7,057 nt of DNA from an uncultured Collinsella sp. (GTDB taxonomy: Bacteria > Actinomycetota > Coriobacteriia > Coriobacteriales > Coriobacteriaceae): the NCBI GenBank assembly GCA_902493835.1, contig CABURG010000088.1, positions 1-7,057 of the forward strand, in the 5' to 3' direction. Below are positions 1 to 5,630 of this stretch, piece by piece. Within the stretch, counting starts at the first letter, position 1. Each line of letters opens with the position of its first letter. Below the pieces are notes generated by a model, which searched no databases, had not been told where the DNA came from, and saw only the letters and a list, made by a program, of their open reading frames with translations. The translations under genes were made by a program, and so were the position numbers.

Positions 1-30
1 GAGCAGGCTCGCCAGAAGGGCGCGCTGTAG
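1..30 (+). CDS. Possible 3' end of an upstream gene (9 codons plus TAG)
   Basis: Read in frame from base 1, the sequence gives EQARQKGAL followed by a TAG stop at 28-30. The composition is GC-rich and coding-like, and a stem-loop starts right at the stop, as often seen at gene ends. Only nine residues are visible, so no function can be assigned. It could be chance, because another frame also stays open through this stretch. Confidence 0.3.
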   Translation, partial: EQARQKGAL

Positions 31-64
31 CTGTAAAACCCCACGTTGAGATGGCTTTTACAGC
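30..64 (+). terminator. Stem-loop at the stop of the upstream reading frame; weak terminator candidate
   Basis: GCTGTAAAA (30-38) and TTTTACAGC (56-64) form a perfect 9-bp inverted repeat around a 17-base loop. The stem is AT-rich and no U-tract follows, so it is not a canonical intrinsic terminator. Its position against the putative stop codon makes a transcript-end or mRNA-stabilising role possible. Confidence 0.3.
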
Positions 65-98
65 CCAAAACTCCTCTCAAACAGAGCTCCGTAACGTT

Positions 99-203
99 AA
101 AGTTGAACTCTATGGTTTCTCAACAATTCATCATAACTGCAGGTCAAAGCCAAAGCCTCAAGTTCAACTTGACCCTTTGGGACCTTTAAGGTTCAAGTTG
201 AGG
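99..203. promoter_or_regulatory. Repeated AAGTTGA elements; candidate operator upstream of the cell-wall hydrolase gene
   Basis: AAGTTGA occurs at 100-106 and 195-201 on the plus strand and inverted at 164-170. The inverted copy is inside a perfect odd palindrome, TCAAGTT-C-AACTTGA (158-172). A further dyad, ACCTT-T-AAGGT, lies at 182-192. The flanks CCTCAAGTT and AAGTTGAGG resemble half-sites of MerR-family operators such as the SoxR box, but no complete textbook operator is present. The cluster lies in the 234-base non-coding gap before the gene that starts at 265. Binding of a regulator is inferred. Confidence 0.4.
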
Positions 204-222
204 TCGAAAGCAGTAGTAGAAT
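192..222 (+). promoter_or_regulatory. Weak promoter candidate for the cell-wall hydrolase gene
   Basis: TAGAAT at 217-222 matches the -10 consensus at five of six positions and would start transcription near base 229, giving a leader of about 36 bases. No good -35 lies 17 bases upstream. The nearest option, TTCAAG (192-197), has a 19-base spacer, a spacing typical of activator-dependent MerR-type promoters. That fits the nearby AAGTTGA repeats, but the call rests on a single good hexamer. Confidence 0.3.
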
Positions 223-264
223 ACCGTTCGAACCATAACCTACGATTGATTGCAGAGGGACTGG

Positions 265-1398
265 ATGCAGCATTCGAATCATCGCACCGCAGCGCTCATT
301 GCGTCGAAGCCGGCTCGTATCATCACGAGCGCCGCGCTCGCCGTTGCGCTGACGGCCACGCCGATGCTCTCCCCCGTTGCGGCGTATGCCGCCTCGCAGG
401 CAACGCAGGACCAGCTTTCCGCAGCCCAGCAGAAGATCGAAGCCGCCACGAGCGCCTACAACGACGCCCGCACCAAACTCGATGACCTGCAAAAGCAGAT
501 TGACTCCAATGAGGCAAGCATCGAGGAAATCGAGGCTAAGCTTCCCGAGCAGCAGGCCAAGGCAAGCTCCGCCATGCGCGATCTGTATAAGTATCAGAAG
601 GGCACCAACCCCATCGTGAGCTTCCTGGTCAACGCGCAGAGCCTGGGTGAGTTCATCACGACCTGCAAATACACCAACCAGATCACGAGCTCGAGCGTCG
701 ACGAGATCGAACAGCTCAATAACATGCAAACCGAACTCGAACAGAACAAGGCTGAGCTCCAGCAGGCCAAGTCTCAGCTTGAGGCAGAGCAGAAAAACGC
801 CGAGGATGCGCTGGCGCAGGCCCAGCAGCTCCGCAGCGAGGCACAGGCAAAAGCCGAGCAGGAAAATGCCGCCGAGCTTGCCAAGCTTGAGGCCGATAAG
901 GCCGCTGCCGCTGAGAAGCTCTCGGGCGAGGGCGTGAGCGGCAGCAATTCCAGCAGCCAGGCCACTAACACCAACACCACCATCGACACCACGGTGAACA
1001 ACGCCAATACCGGTAGCTCCGATTACGATTCGTTCATTAATGAGTGGACGAGCCGCATCGACAATTATCTCGCCGGCTCCCCCATGGCAGGCCAGGGCTA
1101 TAACTTTGCCGTCGCCGCTTGGAATACCGGTGTCGACCCCCGTTGGTCCCCCGCCATCGCCTGCATCGAGAGCACCAAGGGTGCTTATTGCGCCAATTCT
1201 TACAACGCCTGGGGCTGGAGTGCCCGCGGCGGCGGTTGGCGCAGCTTTGGCAGCTGGAGCGAGGGCATCTCCGCTCACGTTGCCTATCTGGGCGCCAACT
1301 ACGGCTCCACCCTTACCCCGGCTGCGGCCAAAAAGTACTGCCCGCCCACGTGGCAGGACTGGTACAACAAAGTCGCCGCTCAGATGAACCGCATCTAA
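265..1398 (+). CDS. Secreted PcsB/CwlO-like coiled-coil protein with C-terminal lysozyme/glucosaminidase-like domain
   Basis: Likely a 377-residue exported peptidoglycan hydrolase. The ATG at 265 is chosen because AGAGGGA (254-260) sits just upstream; an in-frame TTG at 250 precedes that site and would add five residues. Residues 1-42 form a signal peptide with a hydrophobic core at about 20-40 and an A-Y-A cleavage site (40-42). Residues 48-110 and 144-220 are coiled coil rich in Ala, Gln, Glu and Lys. They flank a central MRDLYKYQ...FLVNAQSLGEF segment (104-130) typical of the PcsB/CwlO/EnvC-like group, whose members are controlled by FtsEX. A Ser/Thr/Asn linker (222-252) leads to the C-terminal domain (about 275-377), with ACIESTKG (Glu302 the likely acid), NAWGW (314-318) and SWSEGI (330-335). 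This resembles lysozyme-fold glucosaminidases rather than the NlpC/P60 or CHAP domains more usual in this architecture. Coiled coil and export are confident; bond specificity is inferred. Confidence 0.85.
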   Translation: MQHSNHRTAALIASKPARIITSAALAVALTATPMLSPVAAYAASQATQDQLSAAQQKIEAATSAYNDARTKLDDLQKQIDSNEASIEEIEAKLPEQQAKASSAMRDLYKYQKGTNPIVSFLVNAQSLGEFITTCKYTNQITSSSVDEIEQLNNMQTELEQNKAELQQAKSQLEAEQKNAEDALAQAQQLRSEAQAKAEQENAAELAKLEADKAAAAEKLSGEGVSGSNSSSQATNTNTTIDTTVNNANTGSSDYDSFINEWTSRIDNYLAGSPMAGQGYNFAVAAWNTGVDPRWSPAIACIESTKGAYCANSYNAWGWSARGGGWRSFGSWSEGISAHVAYLGANYGSTLTPAAAKKYCPPTWQDWYNKVAAQMNRI

Positions 1399-1408
1399 GT
1401 GCAACTGC

Positions 1409-1438
1409 AAAGGGCCCCAATGGGGCCCTTTTTCTTTT
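1409..1438 (+). terminator. Strong intrinsic terminator after the cell-wall hydrolase gene
   Basis: AAAGGGCCCC (1409-1418) pairs perfectly with GGGGCCCTTT (1422-1431) around the loop AAT, and a T-rich tract runs to 1438. It begins ten bases after the TAA stop of the plus-strand gene. The converging minus-strand kinase gene has its stop at 1437-1439, so the same hairpin may also end that transcript, although only three Ts follow the stem on that strand. Confidence 0.93.
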
Positions 1439-2816
1439 AGGTAGCGGAGGTATCGACGACGCCGGTCGCATTGGCAACCGCGACTATGACGATCATGCAT
1501 AGGAGCAGCACACCCAATGCCTTGAGCCAGAGTTTCGCGAGCTTCTTGCCGCGATAGCTGTCGAGCAGTGCGAATCGCCGACGAAGACGGCGCTTATCGA
1601 GCAGCGCAAAATGCATAAGCACCATAAGGCCATCGACAAAGAAAAAATACTCGATTATGACAAGCCACGTCGGGTAGCTTTGGTTTGCTCCCGTGGGGTG
1701 AAAGACGGCAAAGTGACTTCCGGCAAAGAACACAAGCAGCGAGAAGAAGACGAGCGTATTCCAAATGCGCCCCAGAGACTCCGGAACGCGAGAGAGCAGA
1801 CCGCATGCAGTGGAGGCGGCAGGCCTAGGAAGCCCTGTGGGGTTCTGGAGCCCTTGGGGCGTCAACACCGTCTCCGAGGCCGGAGTACGGACAAGCACAG
1901 GCGCAGGAGGCCGCACGGGGCGACTTAGATCGTATGCCGCGCGCGTCGCCCGTCCCAACGCTTCCGCGCTCGCAAAACGCTTGGCCGGGTCGAGCGCCAT
2001 CGACATGCAGACGGCATCGGCAAGTGGAGTGGGAATGCCGCATGCCTCACATTGCTCGCGCATGTCGAGCCCTGGTTTAGGGTCGACTCCCGTCAAGCAA
2101 AAGAACAACAGGGCCCCAAGTGCGTAGACATCGCTGCGCACACTCGTCTGCCCAAACCCATACTGCTCGGGCGGCGCATAGGGTCGCGTGCCAAACTTGA
2201 CGGTGTCAGCATCGGCGCCATCGCGCCATACGCGCGCGATCCCCAGGTCGATAATCACCAGCGATGAAAATGTCAGGCCGTCATCAGGCGTATAGTTGGC
2301 ACCTGTCACGATGATATTCGACGGCTTGAGGTCGCGATGGATCACCGGCGCCGACGTCTCCCCCACCATTGCAAAACCGGCATGGAGCTCGCCCACGGCA
2401 TCGCATAGGGCAGGATACAATTCACGCGCATAATCGGGGGTGGCTCCCAGACGGTCCACCAGCGCCCCGAGTGTCTCCCCTTCGATGTATTCCATAACCA
2501 CGTTGAGCTCGTCGCCCACACGACGACAATCGACGATTCTGGGCAGGTGCTCAAAACGCCTGCCTGCCCGCTGAGCGGCAAACAGACGCTCGTATGCCCC
2601 GCCGATTTGAGCCGAAGCATCGATGCGTTTACGAACAAAGGGACCGAGCGAACCACCGCCGGTTCCTTCAAAGTACACGAGCTCGGTTGTTTCAACGGAC
2701 GAGCGCTTAAGTACACGCTCCACGCGATAGCTGTCGTCGCGATCGAGCGACGCCAGGTGCTCGGCAAGCGCTGCGGTCAGCTCGTCAACGGAATATGTTG
2801 GGCTCTGAATATCCAT
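1437..2816 (-). CDS. Membrane-anchored Hanks-type Ser/Thr protein kinase
   Basis: A 459-residue kinase with a cytoplasmic N-terminal catalytic domain (about 28-300) and a membrane C-terminus. Seen: candidate ATP-anchoring lysine K63 in FVRKRID, helix-C candidate E76, hinge VVMEYIEGE (106-114), catalytic loop HRDLKPSN (160-167, D162 the base), metal-binding D190-L-G in place of DFG, GTRPYAPPEQ (209-218) as the P+1/APE region, and SDVYALG (228-234). The usual glycine-rich loop is absent: the matching stretch VLKRSSVETTELVY has no glycine. A Pro-rich linker (300-335) precedes three hydrophobic helices at about 352-372, 383-405 and 431-450, with a basic loop (407-426) between the last two. There are no PASTA repeats. 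Start: ATG at 2816 is preceded by GGAGG (2819-2823), although only two bases separate them. In-frame ATGs at 2825 and 2828 and a GTG at 2846 are alternatives; the GTG lies inside a strong hairpin. It is last in the minus-strand gene row, after a helix-turn-helix regulator that may be its partner or substrate (inferred). Confidence 0.93.
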   Translation of the reverse strand: MDIQSPTYSVDELTAALAEHLASLDRDDSYRVERVLKRSSVETTELVYFEGTGGGSLGPFVRKRIDASAQIGGAYERLFAAQRAGRRFEHLPRIVDCRRVGDELNVVMEYIEGETLGALVDRLGATPDYARELYPALCDAVGELHAGFAMVGETSAPVIHRDLKPSNIIVTGANYTPDDGLTFSSLVIIDLGIARVWRDGADADTVKFGTRPYAPPEQYGFGQTSVRSDVYALGALLFFCLTGVDPKPGLDMREQCEACGIPTPLADAVCMSMALDPAKRFASAEALGRATRAAYDLSRPVRPPAPVLVRTPASETVLTPQGLQNPTGLPRPAASTACGLLSRVPESLGRIWNTLVFFSLLVFFAGSHFAVFHPTGANQSYPTWLVIIEYFFFVDGLMVLMHFALLDKRRLRRRFALLDSYRGKKLAKLWLKALGVLLLCMIVIVAVANATGVVDTSAT

Positions 2817-2834
2817 AGCCTCCATCATAGCGCA

Positions 2835-2864
2835 GGGCGCAGACACCCCATGGCATCTGCGCCC
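2835..2864 (-). promoter_or_regulatory. GC-rich hairpin between the regulator and kinase genes
   Basis: GGGCGCAGA (2835-2843) and TCTGCGCCC (2856-2864) are a perfect 9-bp inverted repeat with a 12-base loop. The hairpin lies about 20 bases before the preferred kinase ATG and 50 bases after the regulator stop. No U-run follows on either strand, so it is unlikely to be a simple terminator. It could tune kinase expression, protect a processed mRNA end, or bind a dimeric regulator; which of these is unknown. Confidence 0.55.
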
Positions 2865-2914
2865 CGTTCGTTTGCATCGTTGTTCGGCAGCTACGCCGGC
2901 TCAGATATCAGCCG

Positions 2915-3337
2915 CTAACTCACCGTCTCCTCGCCAAAGCGATACAGCTCCTCGTTGACCTTTTGGAGGCTGCACCCGCGATCGATGCAAAAAATGATAA
3001 TCGCATCGCGGCGGTCCTTGCAGTTAAGGACGCTTACCCCGGCAGCCGTCAGCGCACGGTTGGTTTCTTTGAGCGTCAGCGCCATCGCAAAGGCAATCTG
3101 CAGCACCTTATTGCGGCTCGGATGCCGCGCACCGGTAAAGATCTGATAGCCAAAGGTCTCATTGAGATCGGCCATACGAACCACGCGCGAGCGCTCCAAG
3201 CCCTTTTCCTGCAGTAGCTGCTTCAGGTAGTTCGAAAGCGACGGGGCGGCAAAGTCGTGTTCTTTGATATAGCCATCGATGTTTGGCGCGTCGAGAAGCT
3301 CATTGAGCAACTCGTCAGTCAGCTTTTTATCGGGCAT
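2915..3337 (-). CDS. Helix-turn-helix (XRE-like) regulator
   Basis: A 140-residue soluble protein. Residues about 33-85 look like an XRE-type helix-turn-helix: SNYLKQLLQEKGL forms helix 1, SRVVRMADLN helix 2, ETFGYQIFTGAR the recognition region, then SRNKVLQIAFAM. A helical tail (about 88-136) includes LKETNRALTAAG and CKDRRDAIIIF, a pattern common in small XRE proteins of gut Gram-positives. The start is well supported by GGGGGAGGTG seven bases before the ATG. It lies 32 bases after the FxLYD gene, with no room for a clear promoter, so the two are probably co-transcribed. About 100 bases later comes the kinase gene, which suggests the regulator acts with or is phosphorylated by that kinase. 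Four Ser/Thr in the DNA-binding half (S34, S50, T61, S74) could be targets, but this is speculation. The DNA target is unknown. Confidence 0.82.
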   Translation of the reverse strand: MPDKKLTDELLNELLDAPNIDGYIKEHDFAAPSLSNYLKQLLQEKGLERSRVVRMADLNETFGYQIFTGARHPSRNKVLQIAFAMALTLKETNRALTAAGVSVLNCKDRRDAIIIFCIDRGCSLQKVNEELYRFGEETVS

Positions 3338-3369
3338 ACGACTTCACCTCCCCCAGTGCATACAACATG

Positions 3370-3813
3370 CTAGAAACCGCTTACGTCCGAACGCTCCCAA
3401 CTGGCGACCTGATCGGGAGACACCGTGCCCAGCGCCTCGAACTTCCAGGAGCCGCCCGCCTTCAGATGATTGGTGTTTGCAAGAGCCGTTCCAACCTGGT
3501 TGCCATCAGCATCATACAGAACATACTCAATCTGAATGTAGCTCTTTTCCTTGTCCGTGTTATTGGTCAGCGTCCCCGTGATCTTATAGGCAAACTGATT
3601 GGAAGTGTCTTCAGCCTCGTCAGCAATGGTATACGGTTCTTGCGGTTCTTTTTGCTCCTCAGCCTGCTGTGTCGTCCCGGCAGGTTTTGCCGAATCGCTC
3701 GCAGGCGAATCGGTTGAGTTGCCGCCCATAGAGCCCACGGCACCGACAATAACCAGCACCACGATGACGCCTAGGACAATCTTACCGATCGGCTTCTTTC
3801 CCTCTTTTGCCAT
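3370..3813 (-). CDS. Membrane-anchored FxLYD-domain protein
   Basis: A 147-residue protein with a basic N-terminus (KEGKKPIGK), one hydrophobic helix at about 10-28 that acts as an uncleaved anchor, and a low-complexity Ser/Pro/Gln/Glu stalk (32-62). A beta-rich extracytoplasmic domain (about 74-130) has the FxLYD hallmark: YKITGTLTNNT (76-86), IEYVLYDADGN (95-105), then LKAGGSWKFEA (117-127). FxLYD domains are small immunoglobulin-like folds of mostly unknown role in Gram-positive surface proteins. The ATG is preceded by AGGAAGGA at good spacing, and that site forms the 3' arm of a 14-bp inverted repeat. The gene lies 32 bases before the regulator gene and 164 bases after the small membrane-protein gene. 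Domain identity is fairly secure; function is unknown, with cell-envelope sensing next to a membrane kinase one possibility. Confidence 0.85.
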   Translation of the reverse strand: MAKEGKKPIGKIVLGVIVVLVIVGAVGSMGGNSTDSPASDSAKPAGTTQQAEEQKEPQEPYTIADEAEDTSNQFAYKITGTLTNNTDKEKSYIQIEYVLYDADGNQVGTALANTNHLKAGGSWKFEALGTVSPDQVASWERSDVSGF

Positions 3814-3818
3814 TATTC

Positions 3819-3872
3819 ATCCTTCCTACGATCCGGCTACCGTGCCGGCACACAGCACATCGTAGGAAGGAT
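3819..3872 (-). promoter_or_regulatory. Perfect 14-bp inverted repeat that can sequester the FxLYD ribosome binding site
   Basis: ATCCTTCCTACGAT (3819-3832) and ATCGTAGGAAGGAT (3859-3872) are exact reverse complements. A nested 5-bp stem, CCGGC (3833-3837) with GCCGG (3844-3848), lies between them. In the minus-strand mRNA the 3' arm carries AGGAAGGA, the ribosome binding site of the gene starting at 3813, and the 5' arm is its exact complement. Folded, the leader would hide that site completely. No U-tract follows, so it is not a terminator. A DNA operator is the alternative reading. Confidence 0.65.
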
Positions 3873-3886
3873 TAAACTTGAATTCA

Positions 3887-3901
3887 TTAGCTGAGAGCTA
3901 A
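3887..3901. promoter_or_regulatory. Short perfect dyad TTAGCT-GAG-AGCTAA
   Basis: TTAGCT (3887-3892) and AGCTAA (3896-3901) form a perfect dyad with a three-base centre, 15 bases upstream of the leader inverted repeat of the FxLYD gene. The 164-base gap (3814-3977) also holds CTGCCGGCAG (3964-3973) just past the preceding stop codon and GCAAA/TTTGC at 3941-3955. A protein operator is possible. I found no convincing -35/-10 pair here. Confidence 0.3.
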
Positions 3902-3977
3902 GGTTGCGGTAAACGGCCAATGCAGTTATCCAAACGCCGAGCAAACGCACTTTGCGCGACCGTCTGCCGGCAGCGCA

Positions 3978-4301
3978 TCAACCCACCGTGACGGATTCCC
4001 CGGTAAAGGCACTGACCATCAACAGGACAAAGAACACCAGGTAGCTGACACTCAGCGGGTACGCAATGACCAGGAATACAACCCAGCCGACATTGGTTTT
4101 ACCGCCGGCACGGCGTCGCTCGCGATTGCGGCAGAGCCAAATCGTCACGCCGATGGCAGTGATAAACAGTACGAGTGCCGCCGCAGCCAGCCCAGCAAGC
4201 GCAAACATCACGCCAATGCTCACAGCGATGACCGGAAGCAGCAGCAAACCGCACCCGCATCCACCCGGACTATATACGGCTGATTGCCGACGTCGCCTCA
4301 T
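3978..4301 (-). CDS. Small membrane protein of unknown function
   Basis: A 107-residue protein that starts with a run of four arginines and continues with SPGGCGCG (11-18). Strongly hydrophobic stretches follow at about 19-38, 40-57 and 72-98, read as two closely packed helices, a basic loop (RNRERRRAGGK, 58-68) and a third helix. By the positive-inside rule the Arg-rich N-terminus and the basic loop should both face the cytoplasm. ATG at 4301 is preferred because GGAG lies five bases upstream; a GTG at 4307 would overlap the preceding stop and add two residues. Only two bases separate this gene from the stop of the M20 amidohydrolase gene, so the pair is almost certainly translated from one mRNA. 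I do not recognise a family. It could be a membrane partner or transport helper for its neighbour, but nothing in the sequence proves this. Confidence 0.7.
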   Translation of the reverse strand: MRRRRQSAVYSPGGCGCGLLLLPVIAVSIGVMFALAGLAAAALVLFITAIGVTIWLCRNRERRRAGGKTNVGWVVFLVIAYPLSVSYLVFFVLLMVSAFTGESVTVG

Positions 4302-4303
4302 CG

Positions 4304-5491
4304 TCACTCCATCACAAGCAATCGTTTGTAGACATCGAGGCCTTTGAGCAGAATTTCCTCGTCAAAGAGCATGGTATCGGTATGCAGAGCGCTCGTGGCA
4401 TAGGCGGGACAGCCATCCGGATCACTCGGGTTTTCTTGACCCTCCGGCACGCCCGTGCCCAGCAAGAAGAACACGCCCGGCAGATAGCGCTGATAGAAGG
4501 CGAAATCCTCGGCGATTAGCAGCGGCTCGTCCACAAGTTGCAGTTCGGACAAGGCAGGCGCAATGTGGGCAAACAGCTCGGGGTCGTTATCGACTGGCGG
4601 ATAGCCCTCGGCAAAGTCGAGATCATACGTGCAGCCCGTTGCGGTGCACGCCTCGTCGAGCACACGGCGTACGCCCTCACGCGCACGGTCGAACATGTCG
4701 TCCGTAAACACACGCAGGCTGCCGGCAACATGGGCCTCCCCCGCCACCGCGTTGCAGACGGCACCGGCCTGCAGCAGACCAAACTTACCGATACAGGGCT
4801 CGTCGGTGCCCAGCTCGTCCATCAGCTCGCGCTCGGCAACCAAAAACTTCGCTGCCGCCAACGCGGCATCGTGCGACTCCCCAACCGGCACACCATAGGT
4901 CTTAGCGATGTGGATGCTCGTACCGTGAATATGGATATGCGTCTCGCTCGAACGCGCCAGCAGCGGACCGGAACAACTCGCCAACGTGCCGGCAGGCAGA
5001 TCGGGCCACACATGGAAGCCAAAAATGCGGTCGGCCCCATAGCGCTCGAACACACCACTCTCGCATACCGTCTTGGCACCACCGGTCGTTTCCTCGGCCG
5101 GCTGGAACACAAAGAGAACGTTGCGCCTAATGGCGCCCGGCTGTTCGCGAATCGTACGGTCGACATACGTCGCGGCGGCAAGCGCCATGGCCATGTGTCC
5201 GTCATGTCCGCAAGCGTGCATCTTGCCGGGATGGGTCGAGGCAAAGGCCGCTCCCGTCGCCTCCGCGATGGGCAGCGCATCCATATCGGCGCGAATCGCC
5301 GTGGCATGCGCGGCATCAACGCCGGCGTCGAAGAAAGCACAAACGCAGTTGGGGCACGGATGGGTCACTTCGCAGGTGAGCGGTGCCAACACGCCCTCGA
5401 TATAGGCAATGGTTTGCGGAAGATCGAAATCGAGCTCCGGAATGCGATGGAGATCGCGGCGATAGCGACGGAGTTCTTGGAGCTCGGTCAT
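4304..5491 (-). CDS. M20-family (M20D-like) metallo-amidohydrolase
   Basis: A 395-residue cytosolic di-metal hydrolase of the group that includes hippurate, IAA-amino-acid and N-acetyl-diaminopimelate amidohydrolases. In order: RRDLHRIPEL (11-20), RADMDALP (67-74), HACGHDGH (92-99, Cys94 and His96 as metal ligands), FQPAEE (129-134, Glu133 catalytic and Glu134 a ligand), GFHVWPDLPAGT (158-169, His160), the lid/dimerisation domain with GTSIHIAK (190-197, His194), AEDFAFY (327-333) and SALHTD (367-372, His370). All the expected ligands are present, so it should be active. The ATG at 5491 gives the usual family length and has AAGGGA upstream; an in-frame ATG at 5575 would sit almost at the predicted transcription start. 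It faces lysA across a shared promoter region, which makes a role in the acetyl branch of lysine/diaminopimelate synthesis possible. Hydrolysis of acyl-amino acids or peptides from the gut is equally open. Confidence 0.93.
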   Translation of the reverse strand: MTELQELRRYRRDLHRIPELDFDLPQTIAYIEGVLAPLTCEVTHPCPNCVCAFFDAGVDAAHATAIRADMDALPIAEATGAAFASTHPGKMHACGHDGHMAMALAAATYVDRTIREQPGAIRRNVLFVFQPAEETTGGAKTVCESGVFERYGADRIFGFHVWPDLPAGTLASCSGPLLARSSETHIHIHGTSIHIAKTYGVPVGESHDAALAAAKFLVAERELMDELGTDEPCIGKFGLLQAGAVCNAVAGEAHVAGSLRVFTDDMFDRAREGVRRVLDEACTATGCTYDLDFAEGYPPVDNDPELFAHIAPALSELQLVDEPLLIAEDFAFYQRYLPGVFFLLGTGVPEGQENPSDPDGCPAYATSALHTDTMLFDEEILLKGLDVYKRLLVME

Positions 5492-5584
5492 AGAGGATCC
5501 CTTCGTGAGGCACATCTGTTGCAACTTATTGTGATACAGGATTGTGGCGCACATGTTTCCAGCATATCCCTGCATTTTTTAAAC

Positions 5585-5613
5585 GTTATATACGAATACT
5601 CTTGTTTGGTAAA
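5585..5613 (-). promoter_or_regulatory. Promoter candidate for the M20 amidohydrolase gene
   Basis: On the minus strand TTTACC (5613-5608) and TATAAC (5590-5585) are separated by 17 bases; the -10 matches at five of six positions and the -35 at four. Transcription would begin near 5578, leaving a leader of about 87 bases before the ATG at 5491. The -35 element is one arm of a dyad shared with the divergent lysA promoter. Confidence 0.5.
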
Positions 5614-5630
5614 GTGCAACGTGATAGGGT
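5602..5630 (+). promoter_or_regulatory. Promoter candidate for the lysA transcript
   Basis: TTGTTT (5602-5607) and TAGGGT (5625-5630) are 17 bases apart, and TG one base before the -10 makes an extended -10 element. The predicted start, near 5637, lies just before the first base pair of the lysine aptamer at 5642, as expected for a riboswitch-led mRNA. The -10 hexamer itself is poor (three of six). Confidence 0.5.

Noticed and set aside
158..204. A true SoxR box
   Set aside because: The half-sites CCTCAAGTT and AAGTTGAGG are present but separated and not in the compact 18-base arrangement. I keep only the general claim of repeated operator-like elements.
51..485. 144-codon open frame on the plus strand at the left end
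   Set aside because: It crosses the AT-rich regulatory gap and overlaps the signal-peptide region of the next gene in another frame. The product changes composition abruptly and has no domain.
193..1500. 435-codon open frame on the minus strand
   Set aside because: It lies antisense to the secreted coiled-coil protein and runs through its terminator. Its Gly/Leu/Val-rich product looks like a mirror of GC-rich codons, and the plus-strand gene has a signal peptide, binding site and terminator.
2835..2864. Intrinsic terminator between regulator and kinase
   Set aside because: The stem is strong, but no run of Ts follows on the minus strand (or on the plus strand), so termination is not supported.
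3819..3872. Terminal inverted repeats of a tiny mobile element
   Set aside because: The arms are only 40 bases apart from start to start, no target duplication flanks them, and one arm coincides with a functional ribosome binding site.
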